A DNA stretch of 64,000 bases from Takakia lepidozioides (Eukaryota; Streptophyta; Takakiopsida; Takakiales; Takakiaceae): assembly GCA_030704615.1 (NCBI GenBank), contig CM060731.1:44330001-44394000 (forward strand), in the 5' to 3' direction. Each line of letters opens with the position of its first letter. Positions within the stretch are counted from its first letter, which is position 1. The position numbers and the translations under genes are program-made. The notes beneath the pieces were generated by a model. That model saw nothing but the letters and a program-made list of their open reading frames with translations. It had not been told where the DNA came from and searched no databases. Of this stretch, positions 1 to 10,890 are shown piece by piece.

Positions 1-3
1 GGT

Positions 4-1207
4 TTACTGTTTGGGATGAGCAAACATTTGTGAGCGAGCACCCTTCTGTCGGTGAGAGTCGCATGAAGGACTCCGTGTGTGAGCCAGAGTCCTATCACTG
101 GCGGATGGAGATGATTGAGCACTACCTGGAAATGTCTGACCCTCCTTTGGCTGATAACGAGGTAATCTCTCGGGCATAGGAGATCCTCGTCGTTTCTTCT
201 CTGCCATCTGAAGTGCATCTGAAGAAACAGTAGTATCAGAATCCTCGTCCCCCCTTAGGTGTTTTAACGGCCAAACTTTAAGTGGAATCCTATGTGGCAT
301 GCAATGCGGTCCCACCATGTCTGGAAGTTTAAACTGTATAACTTGTTGTAAGCGCTTGCAAGCAAAATTAGTGAACACCCTGAACTCCTTATCCGTATAG
401 GTGAGAGGTATGCCAATGACTTTGGAATAGTGTAAGTATTTCCAGGCTTCATGTCCCTTAAAGAGAATATCCTCAAGGCCGAATTTCTGTGTTGTCAAAT
501 TGTTCCAAGCCGAATTAAACCATGAACGAAGTTGGGAATCCTTCTGCATCATAACTTTTGCATCATATAGGTACATATGAGGTGGCACTGAAGGTAAGAC
601 CCAATGATCCCCACTGGAATAACTCAGAAATCGTGATTGCATCCTCTGCTGCTCAATGTGACAACGTGCAAGCACCATAGTATAATCCATTATTGAACAA
701 TATTGTTGCTAAGTAAGTCCCCAGAGTATTGGCTTGTCCCATGACAATACTAGATACCTCCTTGGTCTTGGTATAAATGTACCCATGTACAACCTGGAAG
801 GCAATTAATTCTTTCAGCATGGTACCTGCCTCAAACCAGTACCTCGCAAAATGATGATCCTCAATGGGTCGATTGTTCGGAAGAACCTTAGTCCGAGTTG
901 CCACCGGCAACCAAATGCGCATGATCTGATAGTAATGTGCCAACGACTGCGGAGAACTAAATTCCTTCCAAGCCAAATCCAGCACAATGGGAATTTGGTT
1001 GAAGGGCATAATCATAGTCCGACTGTACTCCCGTGCAGCAGGGGTCCTAGGTGGGTTAAAAGCAGCATCCCCCCATACCTCAGGATGTGGTGTGGTTGTA
1101 GTAACAACAGGGTCAGCTACCTGCACAGCCACTTTCTGTGGTATTGGTACCACTGGCCCTTCTATCACTGGCATCTCCAGCGAAGAAGACTGAAAAATTA
1201 GAGTCAA
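4..1207 (-). pseudogene. Element A 3' accessory ORF, distal part, unknown function
   Basis: Two overlapping reading frames (653-1207 and 4-690) appear to be one polypeptide split by a frameshift near 680: the first ends in GLYYGACTLSH and the other frame continues with HIEQQRMQSRFL. It lies 3' of pol, the position where plant gypsy elements sometimes carry extra ORFs. I see no membrane anchor or signal peptide, so nothing supports an envelope protein. The start contains a run VVPIPQKVAVQVADP that looks disordered; the rest is mixed, globular-looking sequence. I do not recognise a family. Confidence 0.45.
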
Positions 1208-1521
1208 GTAGCCATCAGCTGCTCCTCAGGAACAAAGACTCTCTTGTCAATATTTGAACTCAGGTCATCCACTTGAGTCTGCAGGCCTTCCACATCCTCA
1301 TGTAGCTCCGCTATCCTACTATAGACATTATCTATAGTAATTGTGGAAATGTTCTGCACCTGCAATCAGAGCTCATTCATCTCGCCCTGGGTGAGCTTCC
1401 GTGGTGTTTTGCCTTCTACCGGTCCTTGTGCTAACCAGACCTGCATAAGGTGGTTATCCACCGAGTCCTGTGTGGCACCCCTGAGAGTCTGCTCCTCCGT
1501 GAGTCTGTACACATCTAACTG

Positions 1522-2046
1522 CTACTGTAAAGCCTCCATGTGCTTTGCATGAGGTTCAACCAGGCCCGCATAGGCAGCAGCCAGATTATTGGCTTCCTTC
1601 CAAGCCTTGTTAGCCACAGAGAGTTCATTTCTATTGACCATGACTGATTGTTGCAACTCCAGGATGTACCTCTCCTGGTCAACCTCAACCTGTCTGTATT
1701 GTTTGAAAGTATTCTCATTGCGACAGATTGTATTCTTCATATCAACAATGAGTTTTACTTGCTCTATTATCTTAGCTTCTGCCCTCATACATCTCTCCCC
1801 TTGTCTGTTAACTTCTAATGCAGTTTGCTCTAGAGTAGTTGTGAGTGTAGCACATTGTATGGTCATCTTCTCATGTACTGCCTCCAACTCTGTATGTAGT
1901 ACGTTCACTTCTTGCAACTTGCCCTCATGCTTCACCTGCAATTGGTATAACTGTTGCTTATATGTTTCATGCAACTGGTCCTGCTCGAGGCCTACTTCAA
2001 TCAAATGTCCATTGGCCAACTGCAAGGCAGCCTTTGTGTCCTCCAA
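1522..2046 (-). CDS. Coiled-coil segment of element A 3' accessory ORF
   Basis: About 174 residues rich in E, Q, L and K with heptad-like spacing (for example LEQTALEVNRQGERCMRAEA), predicting a long coiled coil. It lies between an upstream globular segment (2700-3112) and the distal segment at 4-1207, all on the minus strand and all 3' of integrase. It could mediate oligomerisation of the accessory protein. No enzyme motif is visible. The 2047-2700 interval holds only short open stretches in the same direction, so the ORF is broken there. Confidence 0.5.
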   Translation of the reverse strand: MEDTKAALQLANGHLIEVGLEQDQLHETYKQQLYQLQVKHEGKLQEVNVLHTELEAVHEKMTIQCATLTTTLEQTALEVNRQGERCMRAEAKIIEQVKLIVDMKNTICRNENTFKQYRQVEVDQERYILELQQSVMVNRNELSVANKAWKEANNLAAAYAGLVEPHAKHMEALQ

Positions 2047-2699
2047 CTCTTGCTATAACTTGAGATTGATCTCTTCATCTACCTTGTCAGCACACTCAGT
2101 GGCAATTCGAGCCTCAAACTCTTTCCTGAGTTCCTCCCTCAAAGCTGCCAATTGGGTAGATGGAACATGGGATTTCACATAAGTACCCAACAAAATTAAG
2201 TGTCTTGCTTATAGAACTCATAAGCATGGCCTGCTGGGGGTCATCATGGTGAACTTGTTGCTGTTCTCCCTGATCGTCCACAGTGCGATGCCTCACCAAT
2301 CATTCAGGCCATTGCCCCACCAGATCCTCTTCCTGAACCACCTCATCCTTCACAGGTGCTGAAGTGTCCTTATATTCTACCCCTGGTACCTTGTCACAGG
2401 TGTGGGTATTACATGCACAGCAGGGTTTTCCCTGGACAAACGCTGCACCTCTGGAACCACTGATTCCCTTACCAAGCCAGAGTTTTCATAGAGAAGGTCA
2501 CCCTTCTCAATTTCGGCCACGACCTGCTCTGTAGTGGGAATGTCCAACCTTTCTCCGTCTAGAGCTTCCGTGAAGCCAGTGGATCTGCCACTACAGTCAT
2601 ACCCCGCTTCTGTCTCTTAGACTGGTATTGCCCTACCAGTCCACCCTCACTATGTGAAGAGCCCTGCTCTTCAATTGCAGTGGTTACTGCCTCAAACAG

Positions 2700-3112
2700 T
2701 CACATCTCCTTCCGTTCCCGAGTATCAAGTATGCTAGAGTCAAGAATGATTTGGGCAATGACTGGACCAGACACAATGATCGGAGACTTAGCAGCAGTGC
2801 CCTGTAACCTCTTCATCTCGTCCACCAGACCATTGTACATTAACTCCGCCCAAGCTACATCCTCTCCCCTCAAAGCTTTCAGGATCTCCTCTGTGAATGA
2901 GACCTGCTCGAATACTGTTGGTTTTGTTTCATGGCAAACAGAACGTTCAATATTTGGCCAACTTCTCTGAGCCCTGGGTACTCGGCTTTGGTACAAGCGT
3001 AACCTTGAGTCTTAAAGAAACTCCCTTCTTGGAACAAATTCCCTATCTGCAATCTTGCCCTGTGCTCATCCACATCCACATGACCTGATGGCAAATCAAA
3101 CAATTGCTGCAA
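2700..3112 (-). pseudogene. Element A 3' accessory ORF, proximal globular part
   Basis: Two overlapping frames (2879-3112 and 2700-2996) are joined by a frameshift around 2930. The reading that includes IYITPQYLQQLFDLPSG and later VAWAELMYNGLVDEMKRLQG resembles, in order of features, the 3' ORF of element B at 11684-12546: a VDARTVTEVLLLPS-type stretch followed by a helix-rich segment. I infer a shared plant-retrotransposon accessory protein family. The molecular role is unknown. Confidence 0.45.
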
Positions 3113-3176
3113 GTACTGGGGAGTAATTTATATATCTACTCCCCTCACCTGGGTAACTCCCGTCCAAGGCTCAAAG

Positions 3177-4512
3177 TTATGAAGAAATTGAATCATATAC
3201 TACCGATGATGCAAATAGCAGCCCCTCCAATCGCAACTCCCTTAGCAGTTGCACTGCCTGCGGTGTAGCAATTGTTTGCTTCTGCAGAATCGTGGTGCTC
3301 TTCACCCTGATATCCTCCATTCCCCTCACTCTCTTCATTCTAGACAAACAAAAAGGCCTTGTTTGAAACAGCTGAAGGAAAGCTTGCAGGGCACAGAGCA
3401 TGAAGGTATGGTTGGCACAGAATAGAACAGGTAAGTGCGTGTAAGCCTGTGGGGCTTGCAAGTATCGAGTGAGAGAAAATATACTCTCAATTCGTCCGTC
3501 CTTGCGCCACTGCGTGAGAAGTAAAGCGAGTGTGTAATCTGTTACATCCGCCATAGCTACAAAGCTAGTGCTTTGATTGCCCCTCCCGTCGAGACACTGG
3601 CTATTCGGAGCCACCCCGACTCTTCCGCTCATAACATTTCCAATTTCTTGTTCTTGTTTCTTGGAGGGAAGCACCTGCATGTAATTCGCACTCCTGATTG
3701 GCTGTTGCCTGCTTAGGTAACTTCTTAATTCCACCCCCCTTCGTGGACATTCCCACCTGGAATGTCCAGTAGGACAACACATGTGGCATAGGTCCCTCTT
3801 TTCTATACTCGGAAAGGGTTCCGTTACCCTTACTCTGAATGCATTAATGGGCCCACAAATAGTCTTAGCTGATGCACCGGGTAGGTACTTTGACGGCCCG
3901 ATTTGTCCTCTTGCATGATGAGACCCACTTTTGCAATCGATGTAGTGTGGTGTGCTTCGCCTTAGTGGCCACGTGTCCGTTTCTAGACATGCCCCCGACT
4001 TCCCCTCTCCGCGTGGCATATTCTCCAAGTTTGACTTCCAAACTTCTTCTTCACTTGATGGCCACTTTTCTGACGTTAACCCGCGTCCACCTGTCACTGA
4101 CCTAATGGACTGTGTAACCTGCATGGGCTGTGTTGGGCTGTGACAGGCTGTGTGGCACTGTGGTGGGCTGTGATAGGCTATGTGACACTGTGATGGGCTG
4201 TAATAGGCTGTGTCACGCTGCGATGGGCTGTGATAGGCTGTGATAGGCTGTGTCACGTTGTGATGGGCTGTAATAGGCTGTGTGGCACTGTGGTGGGTTG
4301 TGATAGCTATGCAAACACCTGTACTTCCCGCCCTGGTCATACACGCTTGGCTTAGCGACAAGTGCTCCATACTCCGTTGGTATCACTGGCGCAGCCCGTG
4401 ACTGTTTTTGCGTTTCAACATGCAAATCGTGCTGCAATGGTTTGTCATGGATACCATTGTACCCCTTCAACTTATTAATGGTTTGTAACATGGCGGTGTT
4501 ATTATCATACAT
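3177..4512 (-). pseudogene. Zinc-knuckle accessory ORF of element A containing a decamer minisatellite
   Basis: The frame from 4370 to 3177 (397 codons) contains one CCHC zinc knuckle, CHMCCPTGHSRWECP (C-X2-C-X4-H-X4-C), typical of nucleic-acid-binding Gag-like proteins. It follows the pol end at 4531 directly. Its first quarter, and the overlapping frame 4213-4512, are translations of a 10-bp tandem repeat (about 4107-4306), read as YHSPSQ-like units. The same repeat occurs in the LTR of this family, so it probably expanded within the coding region and shifted the frame. Function unknown beyond probable nucleic-acid binding. Confidence 0.5.
4107..4306. repeat. 10-bp minisatellite, GCTGTGNNNN type
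   Basis: About 20 tandem decamers in which six bases (GGCTGT or close variants) are constant and four vary among a few words (GATG, GATA, GTCA, GTGG). It lies in the internal region of element A, whereas its relatives sit inside the LTRs at 11402-11570, 23098-23310 and 26848-27040 (the last in reverse complement). Confidence 0.85.
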
Positions 4513-4530
4513 CTTCTGTATGACATAAGG

Positions 4531-5387
4531 TCATTTCCATGGTAATTTAAGCTTAGAAGCTTTAATCTTCCCCTTTTTCTGCAACCACAGTACCAAATTT
4601 CCCGACTTAAAAGTCTTTAATTTACCTTCATCAAAGTGATCCTTCATCTTCATCTGAATTCTGGTCATGTTATCAGCTGCATCAGCACGTACTTCTTCCA
4701 CATGGTATAATTCATGTTTCCTGACCTTAATTGAATCTTCCAATTCCATTCTTTTTCCCCATTCAGTTCTCATGGTAGGTAACAAGAATTCCACTGGAAG
4801 TAAAGCTTCCATACCATAAACTAATTGGAATGGTGTATTACTTAGTGGTGACTTTATATGAAGTCCTGTATGACCACAAAGCTGTCAGCAGCTTTGTATC
4901 CCAATCTGTTCTGTTTGCATTGACTATCTTAGCCAAGATAGTACATAGTATTTTGTTGGTAGCCTCTGCCTGCCCATTGCCTTGTGGGTAATATGTTGTA
5001 CTCTTCCTATGCACAATCATGAACTCTTAAGTCAATAGTTCAATGGTCTCATTAATGAAGTGACTTCCCTGGTCACTGATAAATTCCAGGGGACAGCCAA
5101 TCGTGTAAGTATGTTCTCATACAGGAACCTTACTGTGGACTTAGCTGTGTTGTCCCTCAGAGCTTTAGCTTCCACCCACTTTGTAGTATAATCAGTGGCT
5201 GTGATTATATATTTGTTCTGTGTATTCTTGGCTGGTGGGTTAATTGGTCAACAAAGTCTAGTCCCCATTTCTGAAATGGTTCAGTAGGCATCGTAGGATG
5301 CAAAGCCATCTTCCCAGATCTCTGCAATGGTCCTAGCCTTTGACACTCATCACAACTCTGACAATACTTGTGTACATCCTTGAACAA
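4531..5387 (-). pseudogene. Integrase of element A, fragmented
   Basis: Pieces in order: the HHCC zinc-finger end (5205-5387, CQSCDECQRLG followed by [13 protein letters not shown], which includes the first catalytic Asp), the end of the DDE core (4838-5020, STTYYPQGNGQAEATNKIL, with the catalytic Glu of the NGQAE motif), and a C-terminal domain (4531-4812, with FKSGNLVLWL). Stops and frameshifts separate them, and the second catalytic Asp region (5030-5200) is not in an open frame. The enzyme would insert the cDNA copy; this copy cannot. Confidence 0.85.
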
Positions 5388-5525
5388 AGTAGGCCACCAG
5401 TACCTGCAAGTAGTATCTTTCTACTGGTAGTCTCTTCTCCAAAATGACCTCCAACCACTCCTTTATGAACTTCTTCCAAAACTTTATTTACTTCATGGTG
5501 GTACAAGCATCGTTTAAGTACTCCA

Positions 5526-6113
5526 TCAGGTCCTCCTTATACATTCTGCCCCTACCATAGTATAAGGTAAAGCCTTGATAGCGATTCTCTTCCTCTGCTC
5601 CTTACCATAATTAGGTGGGCACTGACCATGAGTAAGGTAGTATCTGATTGGCCACTGCCAATCTAACCAGTCATCTGCACTTCCCTGCACCTCCACCGCA
5701 AATAAACTCGCATCAGGTAATTGGTCGTCTACTCCTGTGGCGGGCTCTCCTGTTGATAGGCGTGACAAGTGATCTGCCACAAGATGCAAACGGCCAGGCT
5801 TGTAAACAACTTCGAACTCAAACTCGTGCAAGATTATTAACCACCTTGCTATCTTTCCACTTATCAAAGGTTTGTTCACCAGATATATCAGAGCCTGGTG
5901 ATCCATATAAAACATAAACTTCCTTCCCAATAGGTAATGCCTGAATTTCTTGACTGCATAAATCATTGTCAGTGCTTCTCTTTCAGTTGTGCTATAGTTC
6001 CTTTCAGCACTGTTCATCAACCTGCTAGCATAGTACACAGGTGAATCTATATTTCCTGTAACATTTGGGCTAACACTGCTCCCAACGCTTCTCTGAGGCA
6101 TCACAGTGAACAT
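5526..6113 (-). CDS. RNase H region of element A polyprotein
   Basis: 195 codons. It shows the Ty3/gypsy RNase H hallmarks: VYYASRLMNSAERNYSTTER, then ALTMIYAVKKFRHYLLGRKF, then YMDHQALIYL and later VADHLSRL. The chain continues into the spacer before integrase (DDQLPDASLFAV). It degrades the RNA strand of the RNA/DNA hybrid. The region between it and RT (6114-6463) is frameshifted and contains several stops. Confidence 0.85.
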   Translation of the reverse strand: MFTVMPQRSVGSSVSPNVTGNIDSPVYYASRLMNSAERNYSTTEREALTMIYAVKKFRHYLLGRKFMFYMDHQALIYLVNKPLISGKIARWLIILHEFEFEVVYKPGRLHLVADHLSRLSTGEPATGVDDQLPDASLFAVEVQGSADDWLDWQWPIRYYLTHGQCPPNYGKEQRKRIAIKALPYTMVGAECIRRT

Positions 6114-6463
6114 GAAATACTACTTGTCAGTGAGGGTTAATCAGCACAGTGTAGTTGTTACTGACAATGTAAGTTCCTCAAAAGCCTGTTGACATTCAGC
6201 TGTTCATGCAAACACTGCATCTTTCTTCAGAAGCTTGCTCAATGGTGTTGTTATCTATGCATAACGTCTGACAAATCTTCTGTAATAACTGGTTTGTCCA
6301 AGGAATCTCCTTAGATTCTTAACATTTACTGGTGGTGGAGAGGCTTTAATGGCCTCTGTCTTTCGGGATCCATAAGAAGTCCCCTCTTACACACAATGTG
6401 TCCAAAAGCACCCTGAGTTCACACAGAAAGTACACTTCTCTGGATTCAGGCCCAGACCTCTCA

Positions 6464-7339
6464 TCATGCATCTGGCCAAACATAACTCCAATTTATGCAA
6501 GTGCTCATTCTTAGAGCTGTACACACTGAAATCATCCAAGAATGAACCTGCATGAAATCATCCAGATACTCATGAAAAGATTCACTTATCACTCTCTGAA
6601 AGGTTGCTGGTGCATTACAAAATCCAAAAGGCATGACTTTGTATGCATAAGCACCCCAGTCTGTGATGAAAGCTGTCTTTCCTTGGTCTTCTTCTGCCAC
6701 TTGCACTTGATTATAACCACTGAAGCCATCCATGAATGAGTACACCTCATGGCCTGCCACAGTGTCCAATACCGCTTCTGTGAATGACAAAGGGAAAGGA
6801 TCTTTCTTCGTACAAGCATTCAACTTCTTATAGTTCACACAAACTCTCAGTTTACCATTCTTCTTGGGAACTATCACAATGGGTGACAACCAAGTTGTAT
6901 ACTCTATTGGGTATATAAACTTAGCCTCAGCCAACTTCTTGATCTCTTCTCCAACCTTCTGTGCATAGTTGGGATTCATTCTGTACCTTGCCTGTTTGAT
7001 TGGTATTGACCCTGGTTCCAGTTCAATCTTATGCTGGCAGATCTCAGGTGGTATCCCTTTCAGATCCTCGTAGCTCCAAGCAAATACATCTTTGTATTTG
7101 ATGAACAGACTTTTAGCTTCCTCAAAGAGTTCTGGCTCCAAATCAGCCCCTATCTTCACCATCCTCGGTTCCCCTTCAGTTCCCACATTCACTTCTCTCA
7201 CCTGCTTATCAACTGTGATTGTCCATCCAGTCACCACTTCATCCTGTAAACTCATTGTGGCTTGTTCCTCTAGGATTTCCATTTCTCCCTCTCTTTCTTC
7301 ATAGAAATGTGGTGGGGTAACTGCTGGTTTCACCTTCAA
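6464..7339 (-). pseudogene. Reverse transcriptase of element A, frameshifted at the catalytic motif
   Basis: 291 codons with a typical gypsy RT N-terminal part: PPEICQHKIELEPGSIPIKQ, SPIVIVPKKNGKLRVCVNYK, FPLSFTEAVLDTVAGHEVYS, DGFSGYNQV and MPFGFCNAPATFQR. The frame passes through EYLDDFMQV, then continues out of frame. The expected catalytic box FLDDFSVYSSKNE is encoded about 15 bases further on in the next frame (near 6530). A small indel has thus split the polymerase exactly at the Y/FxDD site. Confidence 0.9.
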
Positions 7340-7494
7340 GTGGTGTTGCTATCACTACACCACAGCAGATTACCTTGTAAAAACTTAGCCCGGTCGACCC
7401 AACAATAAGGAGTAAGCTTCCATGACGTCATCCATTTTCAACACAGTTACTGTGATCATAAAGATCATCTTTTGAATCTGTATCTAAACTCCTC

Positions 7495-7824
7495 TTATCC
7501 CGATGGTTGTACACTTCTTTGATCTGCCATTGTTAGTGTAAATGGGGCTGGTTTCATGTTACTTAGACCAAGCTTCTGCCTTAATTGGTCTGTCATGATA
7601 TTCACACCAGAGCCTCCATCTATCAGTACATCAGTTAGTTCTGTGCTTCCAATTCTCAATTGGATTACTGGCATAGAATCATCAAAGTCCATGACTGTTT
7701 CTCGCCCTTCCGGCTTCACATTATAACTGGTCACCTTGCTGTTCAGGTCTGTGTTCCCTGTCACATGGGCAATTCGATTGATTGCTTGATACAGCCTGTG
7801 TCTACAATAAGGTGCCACAGCCAA
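7495..7824 (-). CDS. Aspartic protease region of element A
   Basis: 109 codons containing VLIDGGSGVNIM, the active-site signature of the retropepsin found in many plant gypsy elements, followed by LRQKLGLSNM. The enzyme would cut the Gag-Pol polyprotein. It is out of frame with the RT segment (7339) and with Gag (8090); I see no single shift that joins all three. Confidence 0.8.
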   Translation of the reverse strand: MAVAPYCRHRLYQAINRIAHVTGNTDLNSKVTSYNVKPEGRETVMDFDDSMPVIQLRIGSTELTDVLIDGGSGVNIMTDQLRQKLGLSNMKPAPFTLTMADQRSVQPSG

Positions 7825-8089
7825 TAGCTGTCCAATGGTAATCTCCGCTTGAATGGCATATTACTTCAGCAAAAGTCCCTTCATTACTCTGCATTTCTGC
7901 AGCTTCTTCCCTTTCATCCTCACTCACTTCCTCTTCTCTTTCAGAATCAGAGGAATCTGCCATAGGAATATCAGTACTCTTCTACATTTCCCTTATGGTA
8001 TCTGCCACTTCCTTGTGCAGTTCCTTCTCATCTCTCAAGCCTCATCATCTTCAGGCATATCACTGCCATCTTCATTATCATCACCTTCC

Positions 8090-10174
8090 TCATCTACTGG
8101 AGGTATTATTTGGCTTGCTTCTGGTTACTATCATTGTACTTACTTCTGGTACAACACATGGCCTAACCATGTGAGCTGCCACCACTGGGCCCTCATTCAC
8201 AGGAGCTCTCATCTCATTCTGGTGTCTGATCCAGAATGGACAGGCTGCCTTGCGATGTCCTGCCTGATTACAATAGTAACACAGTTCTTCCCCATTAGGT
8301 CCTCGCCCTTGGTCTGTTCTGGGATTTTTTTTAATCCTGATTCCCTGGCTGGTAATTCCCCTTGGATTACCCTGATAGTTGCCTCTGGAATTTCCTTGGT
8401 AATTCCCTCTTGGATTACCTCTCCCTTCCATGCCATTGTTTATACCACCAGGCCTACCATAGCGGTCCCGATCACTGTTTCTTCTTGGCTGGGGCTGCAC
8501 TTGATGCACCCTTACTTGCCTAGGTTCCCTTGCCGCTGTCCTTCTGTTGTAGTAACAATTCTCAGTAGAATGGTTATTCATTTTACAGATAGTACAATGT
8601 TTCTCCTTCATGTGGCATTTAGTGGTGGTATGGCCTTCATTCTGGCATTTTGCACACCAAACATCCTTCCTCCAATGTGTTGCAACCTCTGTGGCATACT
8701 TCTTCAGGATTTCTTCTAATCTTTTCTCATAGTTATCCCTCTTCAACTTTTCCTTCCTCTTACTCTTCATTTTCAGCTCTTGCTCTTCTTCCTCATCTGA
8801 CTCATCCTCAGAGTCCTCATCATCCCTTTTCTCTCTCCTGAGCATTCCCAATTGCTCAATTATGTTCGCTGTTTCAAATGCCTCCTCCACTGTATTATGG
8901 GGTAACATATCCACTTTCTTTTGCAACTCTGGTCTTAGTCCACTCACAAACCAAGTCTTCTGTAAACCTGGTGCTGGTACAGCAGCCAGCTTTTTCATCA
9001 TCAATTCCATCTTTTCCATATACTCCTCAACAGTTTCTTGCTTCTTTTGCTTTAACTGTTGTAAACTTCCATACACTTCATCCTCAGTTTTACTTGTCCT
9101 GAACCTATTTCGGAATGTTGTATTCAAGCCATTCCAGGTTAGGAAATGATTATCAGGGAATCTTGCATATCATTCACTTGCTTTCTTTATAAGTGAACAA
9201 GGAAACAGTCTCATCTTGGCATCATCGCCATTCTCATTGTTCACAATACACATGTGCTCAAATTGGCTAATGTGTACATCAGGATCCCCTTTTCCTGAAT
9301 ATATTGGAAAAGGTGGTTTTGCCCGTGTTGGTTGTAACGCCATCTGTGGCCCTACCTCCTGCCCACTTACAGGTGCTGGCCCCCTTGCTGGTGCTGGTCC
9401 TTGAGGACTTGTTGTAGTTGTGGTGGAACTTCCACCAAGTGTTGGCCCCAGAGCACTCCCTGCTACTAGCCCCACTATATTCATAGTATTCCTAGCTCCA
9501 CTTGCACTATTTCCCACACTCCCTGTCCCCCCAGAGCCAGATCCAGGCTGCCCGCCTGATCCCCCTGAGCCGATACCTTCGTTGGCCTGTGATCCAAGTG
9601 CTCCACTTGATCCAGGTCCAACGGGTTGGGATGTCCTGGTTGTAGTCTCAACCTCAGCTGTTGGGTCTACTTCTTCATACTCTTCCTCTTCCAATTTCTT
9701 CTCTCTGTTTTCATCCTCCAAGTTTTGCCCTTGGGTTTCTTCTTCATTCATGTAACTCAACTGCAATGGTGTTGGAGAGTCTGAACTCTCCATTGGCTCT
9801 GCCACATCCTCTCCTCCCTCTTCGTCTTCCGTCTCAGAAACTGGAGTTCCTGCTTTTGGTGTTCCATGCCAACTCTTATCAAAGATTTCTGTCAAATCTT
9901 TTATCCAGGGATGTACCTCAGATCTTTCACCTCGTGGTTGATCTTCTTCCTGTACCAATTCCCTTAATCTTTCTTGCAAAGAAAAAGAAAGAGTGGCATC
10001 CAACTCTAGTTCTTCCGGTATGGGTGATGTACTCTCTGATCTTAATGGTGTGAGAGGTCCAGATGATTCCCCTATGTCTATTCCTCTCTCCCAAAGATAT
10101 GGATAATTAGCTTTCAGATAACTTTCTCTTTTTGATGAATATCTCTGGAGTCTAGCTTCTCTTTCATCACTCAT
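8090..10174 (-). pseudogene. Gag polyprotein of element A with one in-frame stop and three zinc knuckles
   Basis: An acidic, low-complexity N-terminal half starts at 10174 (MSDEREARLQRYSSKRESYL) and is followed by a retrotransposon capsid-like domain (FRNRFRTSKTEDEVYGSLQQ, ETANIIEQLGML). Three CCHC knuckles follow: CAKCQNEGHTTTKC, CTICKMNNHSTENC and CYYCNQAGHRKAAC. The two halves (10174-9170 and 9169-8090) are in the same frame and separated only by a TGA at 9170-9172, where the context SE(stop)YARFP suggests a former Trp codon. Element C carries a truncated copy of the same N-terminal half. Confidence 0.9.
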
Positions 10175-10194
10175 GTCTCATGTCTTTCATTTCT

Positions 10195-10890
10195 TTAATG
10201 TGGCAATAACCAGAACTCTCTTCTATAGTATCTCTCGTATATGCCTGGGTTTCTTTCAAGCTTCAATGCACCCTTGGCTATATTAGAAGTCTCCGTTACC
10301 ATATAACCATATGGCAAACAAGTGTGGAAAGCTGTTCTTGGTGTGAGTTTGATCCACAGAATATCCTTTGGAATCCAATTTTTCACCAGAACAAGCTCTT
10401 CATGCATATGAGTATAAACATTCACCTTCCTTTCCTCCCAGCCTTCAAACTATACTCGCTTAATGGATAGCAATGCTATCACATAAACCAGTGTTGGTAA
10501 CTAACGTGCTCTTCCTCTACAGGCCACCTGATAAATCTTTATCACTCCTTTCTCCAGACCCCACTCAGGGTCAGCATCATGCACTTTCTTAAGAATGTTT
10601 TCTTTACAACCGTCAGGCAATTCCAAGAACCTCTTAAAGAATTGTTTGGACAATCTTTCCTTCTCAGTTTCACAGGGAATTTGATTCACATCAAATTCTT
10701 TGATTCTCCAACCACCATGATTCCACCAGATGCATGTCACATCTGGTTGTTCATGACTTAGTTCCCCAGTATGGTCGCCAAATGTCGAGCGGCTTTTACT
10801 CACCCATCCCTTCGCTATCCGAGGTGGAAACTCCAAGATAGAAGAGTTGGATATCTCTAAGCACTCAGCCTGGTCAGAACAATCAGTCAT
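10195..10890 (-). pseudogene. Leader ORF between LTR and Gag of element A
   Basis: A reading frame beginning inside the LTR runs through the primer-binding region: ITPQ-free, with CKENILKKVHDADPEWGLEK, then after a stop LVLVKNWIPKDILWIKL and NPGIYERYYRREFWLLPH. The same peptide is found upstream of gag in element C (27684-28270) with only scattered substitutions. A coding sequence in the leader, before gag, is unusual for gypsy elements. The two pieces (10501-10890 and 10195-10425) are separated by stops here. I recognise no domain. Confidence 0.55.

Noticed and set aside
653-4512. Envelope protein in the 3' region of element A
   Set aside because: No signal peptide, transmembrane segment or furin-like site is visible; coiled coil and zinc knuckle point elsewhere.
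7853-8719. Plus-strand frame of 288 codons
   Set aside because: Lies antisense to Gag with its zinc knuckles; hydrophobic composition is what the complement of this sequence gives.
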